Program-made: the position numbers and the translations under genes | Part shown: one piece after another, positions 7,133 through 14,922 of the stretch | How positions within the stretch are numbered: the first letter of the stretch is position 1 | Layout of the letters: every line of letters begins with the position of its first letter | The notes under the pieces: model-generated | Databases searched by the model: none | The model's input: only the letters and a program-made list of their open reading frames with translations | Told to the model about the DNA's origin: nothing | Virus record (IMG/VR): IMGVR_UViG_3300006805_000085 | Coordinates: 1 to 34,128 of that record | From: a virus | Strand: one strand, 5' to 3' | Length of the DNA: 34,128 nucleotides

Positions 7133-7831
7133 ATGAAATTACCATCTCCAAACCTATCACCCAAAGCAAGTGAGCGTGTGACACGCGTATACGGCATTTT
7201 CAGAGCCGTTATGATAAAACTGGTACCAGTAATCATCTTTGCGTTTATATTGTCACAGGTGGCTATACTAATTGATCAAAAAAGCTATCGTGATGCGCCA
7301 GCTGACGATTTCTTGAAATATACCGAGTTCAGCGTGCAAAATGCTCGAGAAAACGAAGATGTGTACTTTAAAGTTTGCCGCGATCGCGTGAGCAACATTC
7401 AATACGATGGCGACTTGAGCATTTATATAATCGCCAACGCTGATAAGCCCGAAGAGAGCAAAGCTCAAGTATATAGTCGAGATATTGGCGGCACCATTCA
7501 AAACGATTGTGAAAACAAAGTCATACGCGCATCTGATTTCAAACATAATGTCGGCACTTATGAGATGGGCTTTTGTGTACGTTTTAAAGTGAAATACGGT
7601 TACGAAAAAGAGCAATGCAAAACTAGCAATCGATACCGCATTTATAGCCAGCCTCAAGACGTCGACACACGCATACGCGATCTCGAACAGCAACTCGAAA
7701 GCGCCCGACAAGAGCGTGCCGACTCAGGTGGTAATATCAATGGCGTTCAAGACAATAGCCTCGCGGTGCCGAGGGTACCAATCACCAATGACAACACAGC
7801 TCAAACGCCATCGAACAACGGTGGCAATTAA
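7133..7831 (+). CDS. Membrane-anchored protein with outer domain
   Basis: The 232-residue protein has a membrane helix at about 28-47 (IKLVPVIIFAFILSQVAILI), then a soluble domain with several cysteines (VCRDR, NDCEN, GFCVRF, EQCKT) that could make two disulfides outside the membrane, a short coiled coil (RIRDLEQQLESARQERA, about 180-196) and a Gly/Asn/Thr-rich tail. The frame stops at TAA 7829-7831, but the same frame then runs on for 38 codons to TGA 7946-7948 with the same Gly/Asn-rich composition and an added cysteine pair, so the stop may be a nonsense mutation, a readthrough site or a sequence error. I do not recognise the family. Confidence 0.7.
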   Translation: MKLPSPNLSPKASERVTRVYGIFRAVMIKLVPVIIFAFILSQVAILIDQKSYRDAPADDFLKYTEFSVQNARENEDVYFKVCRDRVSNIQYDGDLSIYIIANADKPEESKAQVYSRDIGGTIQNDCENKVIRASDFKHNVGTYEMGFCVRFKVKYGYEKEQCKTSNRYRIYSQPQDVDTRIRDLEQQLESARQERADSGGNINGVQDNSLAVPRVPITNDNTAQTPSNNGGN

Positions 7832-7948
7832 AACAGTGGTAATAATGGTGGCGGCACTGGCACAGGTGTACAGCCACCATCATGCAGCTTAAACATACTA
7901 TTTGGCATTGGTATCGGTTGTGGGGATGACGGCTTAATACGCTTATGA
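7832..7948 (+). other. In-frame extension beyond TAA stop
   Basis: After the TAA at 7829-7831 the reading frame of the upstream gene continues for 38 codons: Gly/Asn-rich (NSGNNGGGTGTGVQPPS), then a hydrophobic Gly/Ile segment 'LNILFGIGIGCGDDG', ending at TGA 7946-7948. The last codons overlap the extended -10 of the next promoter. The join GGN-stop-NSGNNGGG suggests one protein was once, or still is, read across the stop. Confidence 0.6.
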
Positions 7949-7954
7949 TATAAT
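7946..7954 (+). promoter_or_regulatory. Promoter for major tail protein
   Basis: TGA-TATAAT (7946-7954) within CTTATGATATAAT is a strong extended -10. ATGACG at 7926-7931 is a weak -35 at 17-nt spacing. The leader to the GTG at 8019 is about 58 nt. Confidence 0.65.
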
Positions 7955-8018
7955 GTTTGCAAACAGAGCTTTCATTATTTGATTGTTGTGTCAGCATCCA
8001 AAACGGAGAAAAAATATC

Positions 8019-8585
8019 GTGGAACCAAACAACGCAGAAAACGTATCATTTGGTAAGCCAAAAGCAACAGGTGCGCTTTTTTACGCGCCAAAGGGTACGA
8101 CTGTACCAACCAACGCAACAACCGAATTGCCAGAGGCATTTCGTAACGTAGGATTTATTAGCGAAGATGGACTGGTCAACGCTACTGAAACCGACACCGA
8201 AACTGTAAACGACTGGTCTGGTCAAGAGGTCCTATCGGGTCAAACCTCATTTGCCGAGATGTTTACATACAACATGCTCGAAGTGAACGCCAACTCAATG
8301 CGTCACTATTACGGCGAGGATAATGTCGAACTTGACGGCGAGGGTAACATCACCGCAATTCACGTTAAACCAGCCGAACTCGAAGAGGTTGTGTTTGTCG
8401 CCGAAGTGGTACTCACAGGCGGTCGCATCAAGCGTGTCGTTGTACCTCGTGGTAAGTTTGTTGATCGTAGTGGTGAAATCTCATACGTCAACTCTGAGGC
8501 TGTTACATATCCTGTACAGCTCAAGGCATACCCAATCGCTGACACCAGCACCCACTCTGAATACTTTGCATCAGTCGCATCGTAA
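8019..8585 (+). CDS. Major tail (tube) protein
   Basis: I choose GTG 8019, preceded by CGGAG (8004-8008); a longer frame from 7983 runs into the leader. The 188-residue protein matches the tail tube family in size and pattern: 'VSFGKPKATGALFYAPKGT' and 'LPEAFRNVGFISEDGLVNATETDTETVNDWSGQEVL' are typical of actinophage-type tube proteins (G-ISEDG-x-T--------I--W-G), followed by 'FAEMFTYNMLEVN' and a C-terminal 'VQLKAYPIADTSTHSEYFAS'. It would polymerise into the DNA conduit. It is a monocistronic unit with its own promoter and terminator, which suits the high copy number needed. Confidence 0.88.
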   Translation: MEPNNAENVSFGKPKATGALFYAPKGTTVPTNATTELPEAFRNVGFISEDGLVNATETDTETVNDWSGQEVLSGQTSFAEMFTYNMLEVNANSMRHYYGEDNVELDGEGNITAIHVKPAELEEVVFVAEVVLTGGRIKRVVVPRGKFVDRSGEISYVNSEAVTYPVQLKAYPIADTSTHSEYFASVAS

Positions 8586-8601
8586 TCGGTCCAACAAAAA
8601 T

Positions 8602-8633
8602 AAAACCCCCGATGGCACCTGTCGGGGGTTTTT
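8602..8633 (+). terminator. Intrinsic terminator after tail tube gene
   Basis: ACCCCCGA (8605-8612) pairs with TCGGGGGT (8622-8629) around a 9-nt loop and is followed by TTTTT. Confidence 0.9.
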
Positions 8634-8647
8634 GTTTGCGTTGCTTA

Positions 8648-8656
8648 TGCTATAAT
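8648..8656 (+). promoter_or_regulatory. Promoter for tail chaperone genes
   Basis: TGC-TATAAT within CTTATGCTATAAT. The leader contains a nested hairpin: CGCAC (8664-8668) with GTGCG (8690-8694), and inside it CCAG (8676-8679) with CTGG (8685-8688). The site GAAATGGAG (8710-8718) then serves the ATG at 8728. Confidence 0.65.
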
Positions 8657-8727
8657 TTTAGTACGCACCGACTCGCCAGCGATACTGGTGTGCGGTTAAA
8701 CAAAATAAGAAATGGAGTAATACCAAT

Positions 8728-9063
8728 ATGGCAAAGCCAGACGAAACAGCAACCACCGAAAATGATGAACTGAAACTCATTAAAGTCGACGACTATGAGT
8801 TCTATTGCGACACCGACTTAATGGATGACGTCGAGGCACTTGATATTATTCACCAGATCGAAGATAAAAACCGCGTGTCAGCAATCGTGCCGCTCTTGCA
8901 CTTTTTGCTTTCAGATGACGAGTACAATAAGCTCGCTCAACATTTCATCAAAGCCGACGCAGCCGATCATAAAGATAAAAAGGATTACCGCCCACGTTTC
9001 CGCGCATCAAAGCTCACAGCTGTATACAACGCGGTCATTGCGCAATTTAGCCCAAAAGGTTAG
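8728..9063 (+). CDS. Tail assembly chaperone, short form (gpG-like)
   Basis: The 111-residue product has the position (between tail tube and tape measure) and the make-up of gpG-like tail chaperones: small, acidic, helical, with 'TDLMDDVEALDIIHQIEDKNRVSAIVPLLHFLLSDDEYNKLAQHF', a region reminiscent of the actinophage chaperone core. These proteins coat the tape measure before tube assembly and are absent from the mature virion. The frame ends PKG-stop; two codons before the stop lies a CCCAAAA slippery heptamer that gives access to the -1 frame. The ribosome binding site is ATGGAG. Confidence 0.85.
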   Translation: MAKPDETATTENDELKLIKVDDYEFYCDTDLMDDVEALDIIHQIEDKNRVSAIVPLLHFLLSDDEYNKLAQHFIKADAADHKDKKDYRPRFRASKLTAVYNAVIAQFSPKG

Positions 9064-9449
9064 CCCTCGCCAAATTACGCCGACAGTATTTTGATGAGAT
9101 CGAGGCTGACTTTCACGAGTATTACCATTTAGATATTACGCAAATAAAGTCGGATAAAGCGGCACGTTTGCTTTTCCAGTTGCCAGCAGGTAGCCGAATA
9201 TATAGGCGATTGCAGCCAGCAAACACATGGGGCTGGCAAGAAGTATTGCAAAATCAAATGGTGTATTTACTCAATGTGATTGCATGGCAAAGCACGAAAG
9301 ATGCCGCCAAAAAAGTACCACTCAATGCGCCAAAGCCGTTTATGCCAGAGTTTATGCGTAACTTGCAGACTGAGCAGAAAATGAACAAAGATATTGAGGC
9401 TCATGACATCGATGACATCAAGGCAATACTTGCAAAACCGCGTAAATAG
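8728..9449 (+). CDS. Tail assembly chaperone, frameshift fusion (gpGT-like)
   Basis: A -1 shift on CCCAAAA (9051-9057) fuses the first 110 codons to the -1 frame, which is open from 9057 to the TAG at 9447-9449 (130 codons), giving about 240 residues. The -1 part begins RLALAKLRRQYFDEIEADFHE and continues through 'DKAARLLFQLPAGSRIYRRLQPANTWGWQEVLQNQMVYLLNVIAWQ', the classic T-domain pattern with a W-W aromatic region that in actinophages and others binds the tail tube or tape measure. The -1 frame has no good start of its own before 9168. The long form is normally made at a few percent of the short form. Confidence 0.85.
9051..9057 (+). other. -1 frameshift slippery heptamer CCCAAAA
   Basis: In the zero frame it reads C CCA AAA, so both tRNAs can re-pair on CCC AAA after slipping back one base. 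The zero-frame stop follows one codon later at 9061-9063, and the -1 frame is open for 130 codons. Confidence 0.88.
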
Positions 9450-9475
9450 GTTGTTGTAAATAATGACGTAAGATT

Positions 9476-9503
9476 TAACAGGGGTGCGACCCCTGTTATT
9501 TTT
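9476..9503 (+). terminator. Intrinsic terminator after chaperones
   Basis: A 10-bp stem, TAACAGGGGT (9476-9485) with ACCCCTGTTA (9489-9498), has a 3-nt loop GCG and is followed by TTTTT. Confidence 0.9.
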
Positions 9504-9598
9504 ACCACTCCCCTACCCCGCCAAAACCACTACTCTAACACCTTACAGCTAAAAATCAAGCGACACCCAAGGCGAAGAGGGGAGTGTGGTGGCGCTAG

Positions 9599-9607
9599 TG
9601 CTATAAT
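9599..9607 (+). promoter_or_regulatory. Extended -10 promoter, near-leaderless start
   Basis: TGC-TATAAT ends 9 nt before the ATG at 9617. The transcript would carry at most a few leader bases, and no ribosome binding site is visible. Confidence 0.55.
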
Positions 9608-9616
9608 AGAAACAAT

Positions 9617-9913
9617 ATGGCAAGTAGTGATGTATCATTTGTACTCGACACAGCGGCAGCCGAAGAGCTGTTGACAAGCATGGCGATGCCAACCGTAAAG
9701 ACATCAGCCGAGGCAATTGTGAACCGCGCACGCTCAATGGCATCGGGCATGTCGAGCGACCCACCAGAGTTCAGCGTCACAACAGAAATAGGTACGATCA
9801 AGCGCGGTGTGCGTGCCATCGCAACCATTGCAGTACAGGCGACCGACGCCCACCAAAATTACATAGGCTTTATGGCTCTCTCAAAAGCAAAGGACGCTGG
9901 GAATGTCAACTAG
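9617..9913 (+). CDS. HK97 gp10-like tail completion protein
   Basis: The 98-residue product follows the gp10-like pattern: an N-terminal strand, a helix carrying 'KTSAEAIVNRARSMAS', a Pro-rich turn 'MSSDPPEFSVTTEIGTIKRGVRAIATIAVQATDAHQNYIGFMALSKAKDAG'. The SDPPE-(S/T)...G...R--ATI-----DA ending is common in actinophage neck proteins. Such proteins help join tail to head. It is a single-gene unit between a terminator and the tape measure promoter, far from the other neck genes at 71-759 and 5292-5705. An in-frame role as chaperone-associated protein cannot be excluded. Confidence 0.65.
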   Translation: MASSDVSFVLDTAAAEELLTSMAMPTVKTSAEAIVNRARSMASGMSSDPPEFSVTTEIGTIKRGVRAIATIAVQATDAHQNYIGFMALSKAKDAGNVN

Positions 9914-9917
9914 CTTA

Positions 9918-9926
9918 TGGTATGAT
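9918..9926 (+). promoter_or_regulatory. Promoter for tape measure operon
   Basis: TGG-TATGAT within CTTATGGTATGAT is an extended -10. It is followed by the second copy of the 29-nt leader repeat and GAAAGG (9975-9980) upstream of the ATG at 9997. Confidence 0.55.
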
Positions 9927-9939
9927 ATAAGCAAATAAA

Positions 9940-9968
9940 GTACGCCAACAGTTGCGGTAAAACTGGTT
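9940..9968 (+). repeat. 29-nt leader repeat, copy 2
   Basis: Identical over 29 nt to 3911-3939. It lies in the leader of the tape measure gene, 14 nt after the -10 element. Confidence 0.9.
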
Positions 9969-9996
9969 ATCATAGAAAGGTAATCAAGCAACCAAC

Positions 9997-11895
9997 ATGG
10001 CTGGCGCAACAATCGGAACCGCATATTTCAAACTAGCACCGAACATGCAGGGTGTTCAGGGCAAGATTGCGGCTGGCATGAAAGGCGCAGGTGCGCAAGC
10101 CACTAAAGATTTGGGTAATGAAATTGACTCAAACTCTGGTGGTTTTCAAGGCGCCATTGGTAAGCTCGGTGGTTTAGCAAAGGCTGGTGGTGTAGCAATA
10201 GCATCTGGCATCGCCGCTGGTGCCGCTGGCATCGCCGCATTGACTGGCAAGATGCTCATGTCGGGTGCAGAGCTTGAACAGCAACTCGGAGGCTCTGAGG
10301 CGGTGTTTGGCGAGTATGCCACAAATATTCAAAACACCGCATTGACCGCATACAAAAATATGGGTCTGTCGCAAAATGAGTTTTTGCAGGGCGCAAACAA
10401 AATGGGGTCACTCTTTCAAGGCGCTGGTTTTGATGTTCAATCATCAATGAAGATGTCGAGCGAGTCAATGCAACGTGCATCTGACATCGCCTCAATCATG
10501 GGTATCGATACAACCGCCGCGCTCGAGGCGGTCACTGGTATGGCAAAAGGCAACTTTACCATGATGGATAACTTGGGTGTCGCAATGAATGATACCGCGA
10601 TCGGTGCATACGCACTATCAAAGGGCATCAACAAATCGACCGCTCAAATGTCTATTCAGGAAAAGGTCGGACTCGCACAGCAAATGTTCATGGAGAAAAC
10701 CGCGAAATATGCTGGCAACTATGCAAAAGAAAATGATACGCTGGCTGGCTCGATCAACACGACCAAAAAAGCATTTGATGATTTCCTATCAGGTGGCAAT
10801 ACAATCGATGGATTTATTCAAAGTCTTATCGGTACAATCAAAATCGCGGTGCCACAAATTACAGCCATCTTGCCAGAGATTGTAAACGGTATCGGTCAAG
10901 TCACACAGGCTATCGTACCAGCGCTCGCAGAGGCATTGCCGAAACTATTACCAGCACTCATCACGGCAGCTGTCGGCTTGCTCGATCAGCTCGTTAAAGC
11001 ATTGCCAACCATCATCGGCGTATTAGTCGCCGCATTGCCACAATTCATTGAGGGCTTTGTAAAGATATTCATTGGTATCGTACAAGCATTGCCACAAATT
11101 ATCACGGTCCTAGTAAACGCGATACCAACCATCATCGATAGCCTCGTAAACGCACTCACAAACCCCGAGTCACTAACAGCTATCATTTTGGGCGCCATAC
11201 AGCTGTTTCTAGCGCTCTTACAGGCAATACCAGTCATAATCGTGGCTTTGGTCAAAGCGGTGCCTGTAATCATCGAGAACATCATTAAAACGCTAACCAG
11301 TCCAGCATTTATCGCTGGTCTTATGGGCGCAGGTGTTCAATTGCTCAAGGGCTTAATCACTGGTGTCGTATCGATGGTCGGTGCGGTCGGTGGCGCAATC
11401 GGCAAAATCGTCGGTATCATCGGCGATACGCTGGCACCAAGCAACCTCGCTCGCATCGGTGGCGATTTAGTCAAAGGCTTGTGGAATGGTATTACCGATC
11501 TCACTGGTTGGATTGTCGGCAAAATCAAAGGCTTTGGCGATAGCATACTCGGTGGGATTAAATCATTCTTTGGTATTCACTCACCATCAACCGTATTTGC
11601 TGGCATCGGGCGCGACCTCGACCGTGGACTTGCAAAGGGTATCACCGACAATGCTGGTCTGGTTGATAAATCTGTCACCAGCATGGCTAACGACGCGCTC
11701 ACAGGCATGTCGGCAATCAATGGCTCAATGGCAGCTGGCTTTAATGCAAACGTCACCACGGCGCAAAGCATACAGGCTGGTGAGTATGAGTCGGCACCAA
11801 AAGTCGTACAATACATTGATATTAAAAAGATGGCTGAACCTCTTGACGCGAAAGCGGTTGCAAGTGACCTAGGCTTTATGGTCGCAAATGCGTAA
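9997..11895 (+). CDS. Tape measure protein
   Basis: The 632-residue protein has the architecture of a siphovirus tape measure: an N-terminal 'GTAYFKLAPNMQGVQGKIAAGMKGAGAQATKDLGNEID', an Ala/Gly-rich helical region, the TP901-type core 'EAVFGEYATNIQNTALTAYKNMGLSQNEFLQGANKMGSLFQGAG', and a long hydrophobic stretch (about 280-480) of tandem repeats of the type 'ALPQIITVLVNAIPTIIDSL'. The C-terminal 'FFGIHSPSTVFAGIGRDLDRGLAKGI' is a hallmark of the family. It sets tail length and probably inserts into the host membrane. At 632 residues and about 1.5 angstrom per residue, a tail near 95 nm is expected (inference). Confidence 0.92.
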   Translation: MAGATIGTAYFKLAPNMQGVQGKIAAGMKGAGAQATKDLGNEIDSNSGGFQGAIGKLGGLAKAGGVAIASGIAAGAAGIAALTGKMLMSGAELEQQLGGSEAVFGEYATNIQNTALTAYKNMGLSQNEFLQGANKMGSLFQGAGFDVQSSMKMSSESMQRASDIASIMGIDTTAALEAVTGMAKGNFTMMDNLGVAMNDTAIGAYALSKGINKSTAQMSIQEKVGLAQQMFMEKTAKYAGNYAKENDTLAGSINTTKKAFDDFLSGGNTIDGFIQSLIGTIKIAVPQITAILPEIVNGIGQVTQAIVPALAEALPKLLPALITAAVGLLDQLVKALPTIIGVLVAALPQFIEGFVKIFIGIVQALPQIITVLVNAIPTIIDSLVNALTNPESLTAIILGAIQLFLALLQAIPVIIVALVKAVPVIIENIIKTLTSPAFIAGLMGAGVQLLKGLITGVVSMVGAVGGAIGKIVGIIGDTLAPSNLARIGGDLVKGLWNGITDLTGWIVGKIKGFGDSILGGIKSFFGIHSPSTVFAGIGRDLDRGLAKGITDNAGLVDKSVTSMANDALTGMSAINGSMAAGFNANVTTAQSIQAGEYESAPKVVQYIDIKKMAEPLDAKAVASDLGFMVANA

Positions 11896-11916
11896 AATAG
11901 GATTAGGAAATAAAAT

Positions 11917-12774
11917 ATGAAAAATACTCAACTCTGGCTCATCGGCGCAAACACACAGATAAACTTGCAAAACCCAAGCGAGTCGTTTTACTTAAAGCCC
12001 CCACTCGAGGGGCTGACTGGCTTGCCAGATATACGCGTTGCGCAGGGTAACAACGTCGGTAAAGATGGTGGCTGGACTGGCAACCCACTCTTTGAGGCAC
12101 GGTTCATATCAGCCGTCGTGCAGATCGCAAATGAGAGCGTTGCCGTTGTCGAACAAAGGCGCCGCGAACTTGCAACATTGCTTGCCGAGCATAACCTCAC
12201 ACTCAAATATGTTACCGAGGGCGGCTCAATTTACACCACTAAGGTAAAAGTATTGAGAGCGCCAGCACCGCTCGAGCAATTACTCACACGAGTTGTGTAT
12301 AAGATCAATCTAAAAGCCGACGACCCATTGCTTTATGATTACGACAGCTCTGGTGGTCCATTAGTTGCGACGTTGCCAGTGTATCAAGCAAATGGTGGTT
12401 TTGAGATACCGTTTGAGTTTCCGCTTATTATCGAGGGTGGTGGCGAAATATCAACCGTCGACAACGCTGGTACCAGCACCGTCGCGCCAATCATCACGCT
12501 ATATGGTCCATTGCATGACCCAATAATCGTCAATCAGACAACCAACCAGCAAATGCAAATACTCGCGGAGTTAAGCCCGACTGATGTACTGGTAATGAAT
12601 ACGGCTCTTGAAACAATCACGCTCAATGGGCTTGATGTTTATTACTTGAAAGCCGAGGGGTCTGAGTTCATCACGATCGGTGCTGGCACCAATTACATGT
12701 ACTTGCAGAGCGACAACAGCGGTGATGCTGGTTATGCCGAGATACAATATAACTCTGGCTATATAGGTACATAA
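11917..12774 (+). CDS. Distal tail protein (Dit-like)
   Basis: The gene lies directly after the tape measure, where distal tail proteins are coded. The 285-residue product has an N-terminal ring-like part: 'FYLKPPLEGLTGLPDIRVAQGNNVGKDGGWTGNPLFEARFISAVVQIANES' and 'RRELATLLAEHNLTLKYVTEGGSIYTTKVKVLRAPAP', the pattern of the phage-tail/Dit family (G-L-LP-IR--------DG). A C-terminal beta-sandwich with 'APIITLYGPLHDPIIVNQTTNQQM' resembles the galectin-like domain of Dit proteins. It would form the hub between tail tube and tip. AGGA (11905-11908) may be the ribosome binding site. Confidence 0.8.
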   Translation: MKNTQLWLIGANTQINLQNPSESFYLKPPLEGLTGLPDIRVAQGNNVGKDGGWTGNPLFEARFISAVVQIANESVAVVEQRRRELATLLAEHNLTLKYVTEGGSIYTTKVKVLRAPAPLEQLLTRVVYKINLKADDPLLYDYDSSGGPLVATLPVYQANGGFEIPFEFPLIIEGGGEISTVDNAGTSTVAPIITLYGPLHDPIIVNQTTNQQMQILAELSPTDVLVMNTALETITLNGLDVYYLKAEGSEFITIGAGTNYMYLQSDNSGDAGYAEIQYNSGYIGT

Positions 12775-12776
12775 TC

Positions 12777-13862
12777 GTGGCTAAATATGAGGTATTAGTT
12801 TATAGCAAAGAGGGCTTGCCGATGGCAAACATATTCTCTTTGTGCAAAAACTTTAATTGGCAAAAAGTACGCAATGACGCTGGCAGCGTTTCATTTGATT
12901 TGAACCTCGAGCAATACGAGTCATACCTCGAAGAGATTGGCTTTGGCGACGACCCATTTGCCTTTTTAGAAACAGGGCGCAATGACATACGCATCAAGCG
13001 CAATGGTCAATGGTTGCACGGCGTAAACGTCATCAAGTTTGATTACTCGAATGACGAAACCGATGTCACGATGAAAGTGCAATGTACTGGCTATCTCAAT
13101 TTTTACAAAAAGCAATATGTCGACATCGACTTTGATGACACACCGCAAGAAGATATTATATGGGGCGCAATTGCCGCGTGTAATGCAAAGACTGGTGGCG
13201 ATTATGGTATCACCCAAGGTACTCATGTTGGGGCATCTATATTGCGCAGCCGTCACCAAGTACGCAAAGAGGTCAAATCATTTATTCAGCAAATGACTCA
13301 AGTAATCGGTGGCGTTGATGTTGAGATAACCGCCGACAAGAAACTGAACACATATATTGCTCAAGGTGCGTATCGACCAGATGTACGACTTGCATACCCT
13401 GGCAATATTTCTGGTTTCAACTTTAGTCGAAGTGTCGAAAGCGTCGCAAACTTTATATACGGTGTTGGCTCTGGTAACGGCGAGGATGCCATACAAGCCG
13501 AGTCAGAGGATGTCGACAGCGAAAACTATTTGTACCGACGCGAGCAAATCGCAAGCTATAACTCAGTAGTCGAAGAGGGTACGTTGCAACAAAATATCGA
13601 CGCGCTCAAACACTACACGGCCATGCCAATTGAGTTGCCAGCCATAACGGTCCAGCCAAACACGCTCGATTTATCATCAGTGGGTATCGGTGACACAATA
13701 CCGATTAGCATGACTGGTAATAAATCACTGGCTCACATCAATGGCTTTTACCGCATTGAAAGCATCTCATGTGCCGTAAATGAGCAAGGTGATGAAATGG
13801 TTGATCTGACGTTCGATGACATCGACATCAGTGAAATCATTGTGTTGCAAGAGGGGGCGTAA
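12777..13862 (+). CDS. Tail hub protein, Gp37-like
   Basis: The 361-residue protein (GTG start 2 nt after the Dit-like gene) fits the siphovirus ReqiPepy6 Gp37-like family, the actinophage counterpart of Tal/gp27-type hub proteins. It shows 'CKNFNWQKVRNDAGSVSFDLNL' (N-terminal strand pattern), 'GRNDIRIKRNGQWLHGVNVIKFDYSNDETDVTMKVQCTGYLNFYKKQYVD', and the later 'GNISGFNFSRSVESVANFIYGVGSGNGEDAIQAE' followed by 'YLYRREQIASYNSVVEEGTLQQNIDA'. It would close the tail tube below the Dit ring and carry the tip. No separate peptidase domain is seen. Confidence 0.82.
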   Translation: MAKYEVLVYSKEGLPMANIFSLCKNFNWQKVRNDAGSVSFDLNLEQYESYLEEIGFGDDPFAFLETGRNDIRIKRNGQWLHGVNVIKFDYSNDETDVTMKVQCTGYLNFYKKQYVDIDFDDTPQEDIIWGAIAACNAKTGGDYGITQGTHVGASILRSRHQVRKEVKSFIQQMTQVIGGVDVEITADKKLNTYIAQGAYRPDVRLAYPGNISGFNFSRSVESVANFIYGVGSGNGEDAIQAESEDVDSENYLYRREQIASYNSVVEEGTLQQNIDALKHYTAMPIELPAITVQPNTLDLSSVGIGDTIPISMTGNKSLAHINGFYRIESISCAVNEQGDEMVDLTFDDIDISEIIVLQEGA

Positions 13863-14461
13863 TGCGCCTCGGGCTTATCGGTCAAAGCATTGATGACCAA
13901 ATCGACGAGTTGCAACGCGACCTCGAAGAGATTAAGTCATTACAGTTCACGAGCCAAGACTCGGGTATGTTGGCTCATCTTGCGCGTGCGCAATTGCGTG
14001 ACCAGTACGGCGACATCGTTGAGCTTTCTGGTGACTTTACGCCAGCGACCACATCGCAAATACAATTGCCAGCAACACCCTCATCGTTTCAGCTCAACAC
14101 ACTTTATGCCGATCAGATATTTATACCAAAGCACGGCAAACCAGCTGTCGCTATACCATTGCTCAAATTAAAAGCGACTGGCGCTGGTGGCATACACGGT
14201 GAGAGCGAGCTTTTTGTCAGCGCTCAATGGGGCATCACTATGAAAATATACAATGGCTCAAACGTGCAGATCGGCAGCCTAGGCATCAACCAATCGCTCG
14301 GTGGGCTTTTTGAGCAGGTGTATCACCCGACTTATGATTACGCGTGGCAAACTATGATGGTGTACGAGTGTTCATCAGCCTTTACGCTTTCATATGAGTT
14401 TGTTGTACGATCATCAGACGACGGCAGCACTAGCAGCGAAATATCGGGGTTCTTTCAATGA
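13862..14461 (+). CDS. Minor tail/tip structural protein
   Basis: The 199-residue product begins with a helical, coiled-coil-like segment (SIDDQIDELQRDLEEIKSLQ, about 9-28) that could trimerise or bind the hub, then a beta-rich C-terminal domain with many Ser/Thr/Gly (LKATGAGGIHGESELFVSAQWGITMKIYNGSNVQIGSLG), resembling small receptor-binding or decoration domains. The start overlaps the upstream stop as TAATG. Two related-size beta-rich proteins follow, so the three probably build the tail tip. No known family recognised. Confidence 0.65.
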   Translation: MRLGLIGQSIDDQIDELQRDLEEIKSLQFTSQDSGMLAHLARAQLRDQYGDIVELSGDFTPATTSQIQLPATPSSFQLNTLYADQIFIPKHGKPAVAIPLLKLKATGAGGIHGESELFVSAQWGITMKIYNGSNVQIGSLGINQSLGGLFEQVYHPTYDYAWQTMMVYECSSAFTLSYEFVVRSSDDGSTSSEISGFFQ

Positions 14462-14922
14462 TACGCAGTAATAACGACATAATAAAAATGTTGCGCAAAG
14501 TGCTGATCGATATTGATGAGCTGAAAACATCGCAACCAGTCGGCACAAACCAGATCGTCGTAAAGCCATATGACACTGGCGCCGCATATGACGCGCAGTA
14601 CACAATTACCGCGCCGTTTCAGAGTGTCGGCTCATCATTTAAATTATTGAAAATCACGGTGACGCCAGACGCGCTCACCGATAACAACATCCTATTGTCA
14701 GAGGTTATACCAGAGTTGAAATATACGAATGGCGTGCGCATATCAAATTGGGGCGGTCCATCCAGTACAGGCTATGGTATCAGTCCAATCACCGACCCGA
14801 ATGATTTGGGTAAAAATACATACTTGCTATTTATCGTTGCACCAACAGGCACTATAATGCGACTCAAGACATACATTGTTGCAAATGCAAAAGTAACATT
14901 CACAGTACAGGATTTAATATAA
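14458..14922 (+). CDS. Minor tail/tip structural protein
   Basis: The 154-residue protein is coupled by ATGA to the preceding gene. It also opens with a helix (NNDIIKMLRKVLIDIDELKTSQ) followed by a beta-rich domain containing 'YTITAPFQSVGSSFKLLKITVTPDALTDNN' and 'NTYLLFIVAPTGTIMRLKTYIVANAKVTFTVQDLI'. The layout of helix plus beta sandwich is the same as in its two neighbours, suggesting duplicated and diverged tip proteins, though no close sequence identity is visible by eye. Confidence 0.6.
   Translation: MIRSNNDIIKMLRKVLIDIDELKTSQPVGTNQIVVKPYDTGAAYDAQYTITAPFQSVGSSFKLLKITVTPDALTDNNILLSEVIPELKYTNGVRISNWGGPSSTGYGISPITDPNDLGKNTYLLFIVAPTGTIMRLKTYIVANAKVTFTVQDLI

Noticed and set aside
9168-9449. 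Independent gene starting at ATG 9168
   Set aside because: The -1 frame is open and conserved-looking from 9057, a slippery heptamer sits at the overlap, and no ribosome site precedes 9168; frameshifting explains it better.
10174-11816. Several minus-strand frames opposite the tape measure gene
   Set aside because: They mirror the repetitive hydrophobic codons of the tape measure and lack starts with ribosome sites.
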